A stretch of DNA of 11,531 nucleotides, taken from NCBI GenBank assembly GCA_903930195.1, contig CAIYXH010000277.1:1-11531 (forward strand), written 5' to 3'. Shown one piece after another: positions 6,351 to 11,531 of this stretch. How positions within the stretch are numbered: the first letter of the stretch is position 1; each line of letters opens with the position of its first letter. The DNA is from an uncultured Actinomycetes bacterium. GTDB lineage: Bacteria; Actinomycetota; Thermoleophilia; Gaiellales; Gaiellaceae. The position numbers and the translations under genes are program-made. Under the pieces are notes generated by a model, which worked only from the letters and a program-made list of their open reading frames with translations, did no database searches and was not told where the DNA came from.

Positions 6351-6791
6351 CTACGACTTGTCGCCCTCGCCCTTGAGCTGGGCGAAGACGCGGAAGGTGG
6401 GCTCGCCGACCGGCAGCTCGCCGAACTCGGGGTTGACACAGCCCGTCTCGTCGGTGCGGGAGACGTAGGTGTTCTCGATCTCGGCGCGGCACATCGGGAG
6501 TGGCTGGCGCCGGGCGCGGATCGCGCCGAAGCCGAGGGAGCGGCGCTCGGCCGCCTCGAGCAGGTCGAGGTCGATCTCGACGTCGTAGACCTTCTGCATG
6601 CAGCCCACGTAGGTGTGCCCCCACCCCTTGTAGGAGTAGACGAACGGGCAGCTGCGCTCGAGGCACGCACCGGGGTACACGACCTTCTCGCAGTGCACCT
6701 CGCAGCGATGGCATTCCATCTCTTCCTGCGGGTGCAGGGGGAGCGTGGCGGCAGCTTGGTTCCGGGGCATCTCGGCCATTGTGTGCCCCAT
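6351..6791 (-). CDS. Unrecognised Cys-rich small protein
   Basis: I do not recognise the family. From the ATG at 6791 the product is 146 residues and soluble, with no signal or membrane segment. Eight cysteines are present: 27, 30, 34, 43, 48, 64, 101 and 118. The cluster ECHRCEVHCEKVVYPGACLERSCPF (residues 26-50) has CxxC and CxxxC spacings suggestive of a zinc or iron-sulfur site. It is followed by an aromatic Gly-rich stretch, YSYKGWGHTYVGC. The C-terminal half (EIENTYVSRTDETGCVNPEFGELPVGEPTFRVF) looks like a compact beta domain. Coding is supported by protein-like composition and by position between two genes. Other starts are TTG 6806 and ATG 6779; none has a strong ribosome site. A metal-binding or redox role is inference only. 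Confidence 0.75.
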   Translation of the reverse strand: MGHTMAEMPRNQAAATLPLHPQEEMECHRCEVHCEKVVYPGACLERSCPFVYSYKGWGHTYVGCMQKVYDVEIDLDLLEAAERRSLGFGAIRARRQPLPMCRAEIENTYVSRTDETGCVNPEFGELPVGEPTFRVFAQLKGEGDKS

Positions 6792-6826
6792 TTTGCCAGT
6801 CTTCAAGACTTGACGTTCGTGCTAAA

Positions 6827-6855
6827 CGGCGCTACGCCGGGGGCCTTCCGAGGCC
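6827..6855. promoter_or_regulatory. Two adjacent short palindromes upstream of the antiporter
   Basis: CGGCG-CTA-CGCCG (6827-6839) is followed by GGCCT-TCCG-AGGCC (6842-6855). Both lie in the divergent gap between the Cys-rich gene and the antiporter. If the antiporter mRNA is leaderless they are upstream of its start point and could be operator-like sites. A TTGACG at 6810-6815 resembles a -35 but has only a weak TACGCC at the right distance. Confidence 0.3.
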
Positions 6856-6860
6856 GCCGA

Positions 6861-6866
6861 TAGGCT
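6861..6866 (+). promoter_or_regulatory. Candidate leaderless -10 for the antiporter gene
   Basis: TAGGCT fits TANNNT and ends 7 bases before the GTG start at 6874. That spacing would place the transcription start at or near the first codon. No ribosome site precedes the GTG, which agrees with a leaderless mRNA. No -35 match is visible at the usual distance. Confidence 0.4.
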
Positions 6867-6873
6867 GTGTTTC

Positions 6874-7911
6874 GTGGCGCGTGGACTGCTCTGGGCGTCG
6901 CTCGCCCTCACCCCCGTCGTGATCGTCGCCAAGTACGCCTTCGGCGTCGGCGGCACGGTCGAGTTCCTTCTGGCGTGTGGCGCGCTCTGCCCGCTCGCCT
7001 ACATGATCGGCAAGGCGACCGAGAACGTCGCGGAGCACACAGGACCCGGGATCGGCGGATTCGTGAACGCGAGCTTCGGCAACGCGCCGGAGCTGATCAT
7101 CGCCCTCCTCGCCGTCCATCAGGGGCTCCCCGACGTCGTCCGCGGCTCGATCACCGGCTCGATCGTCTCGAACCTCCTGCTCGTGACCGGATTCGCGATC
7201 ATCGCCGCCGGCAGGGGTCCGCTCGACCGGCGCTCCCTGGGGACGCAGATCGCCACGATCGTCGGCTGCGTCGCGCTGTTCCTCGTGCCGTCGATCCCCG
7301 GCTGGCACGGCAGCCCCGACCGGCACACGCTCTACCTCGTCTCGCTGCCGGTCGCCGCGGTGCTGCTCGGGTTCTACATCGTCGTCACCTGGCGGAACCT
7401 GCGGCGCCACCGCGACGCGCATGTCGCCGAGGCACATCCGGGCGCGTGGAGCCTGCCCACCGCGCTCTGGGTGCTCGCGGCGGCCACCGTGGCGACCGCG
7501 TTCGTCTCGGAGGCCCTCGTCGGGGCGCTGACGGAGTTCGGGCAGGCGCTCGGGCTCTCGGACTTCTTCGTCGCCGTCGTGATCGTCGCCATCGTCGGGA
7601 ATGCGGCCGAGCACGGCGGGGCGATCGTCGTCGCGCGCAAGGGGAACCTGCCGCTCGCGAGCGAGATCGCGATCTCGTCGTCGACGCAGGTCGCCCTGTT
7701 CGTCGCACCGGCGATCGCGCTCTGCTCCTGGCTCGTCGGCCGCGGGCTCCCGCTCGCGTTCCGGCCGGTCGAGATCGCGACGATGGCAGGCGCCGCGCTC
7801 TTCGTCGGACTCGGCGTGACCGACGGCAGGGCCCGCCGCTGGGAAGGCTTCGCGCTGCTCGCGCTGTACGGGGCCGCCGTGGCCGCGTACGCCCTCTCCG
7901 GCGACGCCTAG
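6874..7911 (+). CDS. cax: Calcium/proton antiporter (CaCA superfamily, CAX type)
   Basis: The 345-residue polytopic membrane protein has about ten to eleven hydrophobic segments. Both alpha repeats that form the cation site are intact: alpha-1 GFVNASFGNAPELIIAL (62-78) with Glu73, and alpha-2 VGNAAEHGGAIVVARKG (241-257) with Glu246. SSSTQVALFVAP (268-279) is also a CAX signature. A central hydrophilic loop (about 174-190, RNLRRHRDAHVAEAH) separates the halves and is only mildly acidic. Family members export Ca2+ using the proton gradient. Length is typical. The start is GTG 6874, followed by the first membrane helix. The gene ends in CTAG shared with the convergent hydrolase gene. Ca2+ over other cations is inferred from family. 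Confidence 0.93.
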   Translation: MARGLLWASLALTPVVIVAKYAFGVGGTVEFLLACGALCPLAYMIGKATENVAEHTGPGIGGFVNASFGNAPELIIALLAVHQGLPDVVRGSITGSIVSNLLLVTGFAIIAAGRGPLDRRSLGTQIATIVGCVALFLVPSIPGWHGSPDRHTLYLVSLPVAAVLLGFYIVVTWRNLRRHRDAHVAEAHPGAWSLPTALWVLAAATVATAFVSEALVGALTEFGQALGLSDFFVAVVIVAIVGNAAEHGGAIVVARKGNLPLASEIAISSSTQVALFVAPAIALCSWLVGRGLPLAFRPVEIATMAGAALFVGLGVTDGRARRWEGFALLALYGAAVAAYALSGDA

Positions 7912-9206
7912 GGCGTCGGCGTCGGCTCCTGGAGCCGGCTGAACGGGTAGCCGCCCCAGGTCATCCGCTCGCCCTCGACCCGGAGGATCTCACCGCGCTC
8001 GCGGCCCGAGACAACGCGGAAGACGCCCGGCGCCGTCTGCTCGAACACGGCCGGAGGCTGCCACGGCATCGCGCCGTCGACCGTCGCCTCGAGCGTGCCC
8101 GCGTGCCACGAGAAGATGAACTCGACCCCCTCCGACCACCAGCGGCCGAGCAGCGGTGCGATCTCTGCCGGCGGCTCGGCTTCCGGCGTCCAGACGATCG
8201 GGTCGGCCGGCCACATGTCGAGCGTCGTCGTCGCGAGCGACAGCGCGAGCTCCTTGACGCCGGCGGTGCCGGAGTTCGTCAGCGCGGCGGCGCCCGTCTT
8301 TGTCGCGCGGTTCACGTAGACGCCGGCGAGAAAGCCCGGCATCGCGCCGCCGTGGCCGCCGAAGATCCGCTCGCCGCGCTGGATCAGCTCGAGCCCGATC
8401 CCCCAGCCGACGATCCAGCGATCGGGATTCACCATCACCTGCGGCAGCCAGAGCTCGTCGACCGTCTCGACCGCAAGCACGTCGTCGTGCCCCTCGACGA
8501 GGAACACCGCCCAGCGGGCGAGATCGTCCACCGTCGACCAGAGCTGCCCCATCGAGGCGACGGCGCCCATGTCGCTGTGCGGCTCACGCGCAGCAGTCCC
8601 GGCCCACGCGTCGACGAGGTACCCGATCGCGTTCGGACCCTCCTCCGTCCAGGTCGTGCGCGTCAGCCCCAGCGGGCCGATCACCCGGGCGTCGACGTAG
8701 GCGGTGTACGCCTGTCCGCTGCAGCGCGCGACGACCTCGCCGAGCAGGCCGAAAGCGAGATTCGAGTAATGGTGGGCCCGTGCGGGCGGCAAGACGTGCT
8801 CGTAGGCGCCGATCACCTCGTCGATGCCGGGAACAGCGCCGGTGACGAACATCTCGCCTGCCTCGCGCCGCAGGCCCGAGAGGTGCGCGAGGAGGCGGCG
8901 GATCGTCGGCGACCCGGGCGCGATCCCGTCGAGGTGCCGCTCCAGGCGGTCGTCGAGGTCGAGCAGGCCGGCGTCGCGGAGCTGCATGATCGCGACGGCC
9001 GTGAAGGTCTTCGTGATCGAGCCGATCCGGTACTGATGCTCCGGTGTCGCGGCTGTCTGGCTCTCGAGCTCGGCGAATCCGGCCGCACCCGACCAGACGG
9101 TCTCCCCCGCCCGGACGACCGCGGCCGCAACCGACGGCCGCCGCTCGGCCTGCGCCGCGCGCACGAGCCGATCCAGCTCCCGGCCGAGGGTCTCAGGCGC
9201 CGGCAA
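7908..9206 (-). CDS. Serine hydrolase, beta-lactamase/penicillin-binding-protein-like (S12 type)
   Basis: The protein is up to 432 residues. It shows the three active-site motifs of the class C/S12 fold: SITK at 63-66 (nucleophile Ser63, Lys66), YSN at 147-149, and HGG at 285-287, the equivalent of KTG. Residues ~350-430 form a separate beta-rich C-terminal domain (LLGRWWSEGVEFIFSW to GYPFSR), as in many lactamase-like esterases and peptidases. No signal peptide is seen, so a cytoplasmic esterase or peptidase is more likely than a true beta-lactamase. The start shown is TTG 9206, overlapping the threonine aldolase stop. GGAGG lies only 3 bases before it, so GTG 9164 is an alternative that keeps the whole domain. 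It is the last gene of a three-gene unit. Substrate is unknown. Confidence 0.88.
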   Translation of the reverse strand: MPAPETLGRELDRLVRAAQAERRPSVAAAVVRAGETVWSGAAGFAELESQTAATPEHQYRIGSITKTFTAVAIMQLRDAGLLDLDDRLERHLDGIAPGSPTIRRLLAHLSGLRREAGEMFVTGAVPGIDEVIGAYEHVLPPARAHHYSNLAFGLLGEVVARCSGQAYTAYVDARVIGPLGLTRTTWTEEGPNAIGYLVDAWAGTAAREPHSDMGAVASMGQLWSTVDDLARWAVFLVEGHDDVLAVETVDELWLPQVMVNPDRWIVGWGIGLELIQRGERIFGGHGGAMPGFLAGVYVNRATKTGAAALTNSGTAGVKELALSLATTTLDMWPADPIVWTPEAEPPAEIAPLLGRWWSEGVEFIFSWHAGTLEATVDGAMPWQPPAVFEQTAPGVFRVVSGRERGEILRVEGERMTWGGYPFSRLQEPTPTP

Positions 9207-10227
9207 GAGCCTCCGGCACGAGCGCGATCGCGCCGTCGATGTCCGCGTCGGTCACGTCGAGATGGGTCACGGCCCGGAGCACGCCCGGCCACACGGTCGT
9301 CGTGAGCGCCACTCCTGCGACTTCGAGCCGCTCGACGGCCCTGTGGCTTTCGAGCCCGAGCGCACCGACGTCGAGCTGCACGAAGTTCGTCTCGACCCGC
9401 TCCAGGTCGACCGACAGCCCGGCAGTGGCCCAGCCCTCCGCCAGGCGGCGTGCGCGGGCATGGTCGTCGGCGAGGCGGGCGACGTTGTGCTCGAGCGCGT
9501 AGAGCCCGGCCGCTGCGACGATCCCGGCCTGACGCATCGCGCCGCCGAAGCGATGCTTGCCGACGCGTGCGCGGCGCATCAGCTGCTCGCTCCCTGCGAT
9601 CACGGCACCGAGAGGGGCCCCGAGCCCTTTCGAGAGACACAGCGCGACCGTGTCGAACCGGCCCGCGATCACGGCCGCCGGCACTCCGAGCGCCACGGCC
9701 GCATTCGCAAGGCGCGCCCCGTCGAGATGCGCCGCGAGCCCGACCTCGCGCCCGGCCAGCACGACCGCCTCGAGCTCGTCGAGCGGCCAGACCGTCCCGC
9801 CGGCGCTGTTGTGGGTGTTCTCGAGGGCGAGGATCGACGCGCGCGGCTGATGGAAGCTGTCGCTCGGATGCACCGCCGCCGGGATCTGCTCGGGTGCGAG
9901 GCGACCGTGGTGGCCGGGCAGCGGCCGTGTCTGGAGGCCCGAGTGGTAGGCCGCGCCGCCGAGCTCGGCGATCACGATGTGCGCCGTCTCCTCGACGATC
10001 ACCTCGGTGCCACGCTCCCCCAGGATCGCGAGGGCGATCTGGTTGCCCATCGTGGCCGTCGGCAGGTAGACGGCCTCTTCCTGGCCGAGGAACTCCGCGG
10101 CGCGGCGTTCGAGCTCGAGCACCGTCGGGTCGTCGCGGCGCTGCTCGTCACCGACCTCGGCCTCTGCCATCGCGCGGCGCATGGGGGCCGAGGGCTTCGT
10201 CTGCGTGTCGGAGCTGAGATCGATCAC
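9193..10227 (-). CDS. ltaE: Low-specificity L-threonine aldolase (PLP-dependent)
   Basis: The 344-residue enzyme splits L-threonine or L-allo-threonine into glycine and acetaldehyde. It has the fold-type I PLP layout: MGNQIA (60-65), His83 (ETAHI) for ring stacking, ENTHN (136-140), HLDGARLANAAVALG (167-181) with Asp169, and the PLP lysine Lys200 in LCLSKGLGAPLG. The N-terminus IDLSSDTQTKPSAPMRRAM is typical of the family. The start is GTG 10227, which overlaps the paiB-like stop (GTGA); this fits homology and excludes a longer Arg-rich extension. Length is normal. It is the middle gene of a tightly overlapping minus-strand unit. Substrate stereospecificity cannot be read from sequence. Confidence 0.94.
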   Translation of the reverse strand: MIDLSSDTQTKPSAPMRRAMAEAEVGDEQRRDDPTVLELERRAAEFLGQEEAVYLPTATMGNQIALAILGERGTEVIVEETAHIVIAELGGAAYHSGLQTRPLPGHHGRLAPEQIPAAVHPSDSFHQPRASILALENTHNSAGGTVWPLDELEAVVLAGREVGLAAHLDGARLANAAVALGVPAAVIAGRFDTVALCLSKGLGAPLGAVIAGSEQLMRRARVGKHRFGGAMRQAGIVAAAGLYALEHNVARLADDHARARRLAEGWATAGLSVDLERVETNFVQLDVGALGLESHRAVERLEVAGVALTTTVWPGVLRAVTHLDVTDADIDGAIALVPEALAGA

Positions 10228-10835
10228 GTGCGCGCAGCCTCGACGGCGGCAGCGGCGGCGTCTTCGCCATCGGCTCCGAGCCCTGCGACCACCCCGTCGA
10301 TGTCGGCCTCGCTGCGGTTCTGGCTCAGCTTGAACTTCGCTTCCACGCGGGTCAGCTCGAGCTCGACGCCGACGATCGCCCGCAACTGACCTCCGTGGAA
10401 GCGCGCCGGCGCGTCGTCGACGCTCCACGGATGCTCGCGGCCGCCCTCATGGCGCTCCGTGAGGCGACGCACGACCATGTCGACCCACTCCGGGTCGTCA
10501 TGGATCTGCAGCGTCCCGTAGACGTGGGCCGTCGTGTAGTTCCAGGTCGGCACGACCCGCCCGTGCTCGCGCTTCGTCGCATACCACCCCGGGCTCACGT
10601 AGGCGTCGACGCCGTGGGCGATCACGAGCGACTCGCCGTGCGCGGCGCGTTGCCACTGGTCGTTCTTGCGGGCGACGTGACCGATGAGGGCGTTGCGCTC
10701 CGGGTCGTGCAGGAGCGGCAGGAAGGTCGCGACGAGGCCGTCGTCGGTCGCAGTGACGAGATCGCCGGCCTGGATGCCCGCGAGGAACGCCTGCGTGGCC
10801 TCGTCGTCGACGGCGAAATGCGGCGGGACGTACAT
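10224..10835 (-). CDS. PaiB-type FMN-binding protein / putative regulator
   Basis: The 203-residue protein matches the PaiB family, which has a split-barrel flavin-reductase-like fold. Marks are MYVPPHF at the N-terminus, HVARKNDQW (53-61), YVSPGWYATK (79-88), VVPTWNYTTAHVYG (94-107) and KFKLSQNR (167-174). In Bacillus subtilis PaiB was described as a negative regulator of sporulation and protease genes. Many homologues are annotated only as FMN-binding, and no DNA-binding motif is evident here. The ATG at 10835 is preceded by GTGGAG at about 17 bases, so the start is good but the ribosome site is weak. It is the first gene of the unit with ltaE and the serine hydrolase. A low-complexity Ala-rich tail ends it. 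Confidence 0.9.
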   Translation of the reverse strand: MYVPPHFAVDDEATQAFLAGIQAGDLVTATDDGLVATFLPLLHDPERNALIGHVARKNDQWQRAAHGESLVIAHGVDAYVSPGWYATKREHGRVVPTWNYTTAHVYGTLQIHDDPEWVDMVVRRLTERHEGGREHPWSVDDAPARFHGGQLRAIVGVELELTRVEAKFKLSQNRSEADIDGVVAGLGADGEDAAAAAVEAART

Positions 10836-10973
10836 CTAGAGCCGGGTTTGCTCCACGAAAAGAGCTTAGACGGCGCCAACCTGTTTCTTACCGAGCGGAA
10901 GCTCGATCCCAACCGGGCCGATGGATCCTGGGGTTGTTCGACCAACCCCCCCTTGCGAAGGAGTTCCACCCTC
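10836..10973. promoter_or_regulatory. Divergent intergenic region with hairpins in the leader of the surface-protein gene
   Basis: The region separates the paiB-like gene from the WxL-like gene. On the minus strand TAAGCT (about 10867-10862) is a possible -10 for the paiB unit. On the plus strand CGAGC-GGAA-GCTCG (10892-10905) and GGGGTTG-TTCGAC-CAACCCC (10930-10949) can form hairpins. AAGGAG (10958-10963) is a strong ribosome site 10 bases before the ATG. CAACC at 10910-10914 could compete for pairing with GGTTG at 10932-10936. I recognise no known riboswitch class. Confidence 0.45.
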
Positions 10974-11531
10974 ATGAAGCAGAAGCTCACCATCCTCATC
11001 GGCCTCACCGTCGCAGCCCTCGCCCTCGCAGCCGCCGCCGTCGCCGGCACCGTCACCGCCACCGCCACCGCCACCGTCACCGGCGCCGGCTCCCTCGGCC
11101 TCACCCACGGCGCGACCGCCTCGATCAGCGACACCCTCGACGGCAGCGACCAGTCCGCCAGCTACACCGTCCCCCTCTCCGTCACCGACGCCCGCGGCAC
11201 CGGCGCCGGCTGGAACCTCACCATCACCTCCACCACCTTCACCGACAGCTCCTCCCACACCCTCGCCACCACCGCCTCCACCATCACCGGCGTCACCTCC
11301 GCATGCGTCAACGGCGGCACCTGCACCAACCCCACCAGCACCATCACCTACCCCCTGACCGTCCCCGCCGCAACCTCGGCACCGGCCGCCGTCAAACTCT
11401 TCAACGCCTCCGCCAACACCGGCATGGGCCGCTTCACCATCACCCCCAGCATCAACGTCGCAATCCCCGGCAACAGCTACGCCGGCACCTACAACAGCAC
11501 CGTCACCGTCGCCGCAGTCTCCGGCCCCTAA
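10974..11531 (+). CDS. Secreted Thr-rich WxL-like surface protein
   Basis: The 185-residue protein starts at ATG 10974 behind a good AAGGAG. It has a clear signal peptide: KQK, a hydrophobic core (5-20), and a likely cleavage after Ala24 (AVA-G). The mature part is Thr/Ser/Ala/Gly-rich, with about 38 threonines, and is predicted to be all beta. GAGWNLTITSTTFTD (77-91) contains a W-x-L motif, and the end PGNSYAGTYNSTVTVAAVSGP resembles the closing strand of WxL domains, which bind cell-wall peptidoglycan. The second canonical WxL motif is not clear. Cys111 and Cys117 could form a disulfide. There is no sortase motif or membrane anchor. Codon choice is extreme: every Thr is ACC, with Val GTC, Gly GGC and Leu CTC almost throughout. 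The stop is at the final base of the window. Family call is moderate; secretion is confident. Confidence 0.8.
   Translation: MKQKLTILIGLTVAALALAAAAVAGTVTATATATVTGAGSLGLTHGATASISDTLDGSDQSASYTVPLSVTDARGTGAGWNLTITSTTFTDSSSHTLATTASTITGVTSACVNGGTCTNPTSTITYPLTVPAATSAPAAVKLFNASANTGMGRFTITPSINVAIPGNSYAGTYNSTVTVAAVSGP

Noticed and set aside
6867..9305. A very long plus-strand open frame (about 812 codons) covering the antiporter and the hydrolase region
   Set aside because: It is Arg/Pro/Ala-rich with no motifs, is shifted against the antiporter, and runs antisense to a gene with clear active-site motifs. High GC content makes such stop-free shadows common.
10395..10973. Upstream extension of the surface-protein frame
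   Set aside because: It runs antisense to the paiB-like gene. The ATG at 10974 has a strong ribosome site and begins a clean signal peptide.

Overview
This is a very GC-rich chromosomal window with dense gene packing, frequent GTG and TTG starts, 1-4 base stop/start overlaps and leaderless-looking starts. That points to a high-GC actinobacterium. The mix of a stand-alone receiver, an M3-like peptidase and a Thr-rich WxL-like surface protein would suit a soil Thermoleophilia/Gaiellales-type lineage, but the lineage is inference. I see no phage, transposon, CRISPR or toxin/defence module. It reads as mostly housekeeping and accessory chromosome.

Layout. (1) 2-445 (+): 3' end of an intradiol ring-cleavage dioxygenase. 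(2) 743-1420 (+): NarL/LuxR-type response regulator, followed by two hairpins. (3) 4995 down to 1736 (-): gltX (glutamyl-tRNA synthetase), a stand-alone receiver, an M3-like metallopeptidase and tRNA-Glu(CTC), followed by a strong stem-loop. The synthetase and its cognate tRNA lie in one co-directional block. (4) 5013-6289 (+): nfo (endonuclease IV) overlapping an RDD membrane protein, divergent from gltX with only 17 bases between the two start codons. A long perfect palindrome follows. (5) 6351-6791 (-): unrecognised Cys-rich small protein. (6) 6874-7911 (+): Ca2+/H+ antiporter, whose stop shares a CTAG with the convergent gene. (7) 10835 down to 7908 (-): paiB-like FMN-binding protein, threonine aldolase and serine hydrolase (S12 type), consecutively overlapping. 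(8) 10974-11531 (+): secreted Thr-rich WxL-like protein with extreme codon bias, ending at the last base of the window.

Points worth a second look: a glutamyl-tRNA synthetase that appears to lack the usual ~35-40 residue zinc-subdomain insertion; a symmetric divergent -10 region that could start two leaderless mRNAs from one 13-bp palindrome; two copies of a GGAGGGACAGG palindromic element behind unrelated genes; a receiver coupled to a peptidase inside a gltX operon; and the codon usage of the last gene, where every Thr codon is ACC. None of these amounts to a clear new multi-gene system.
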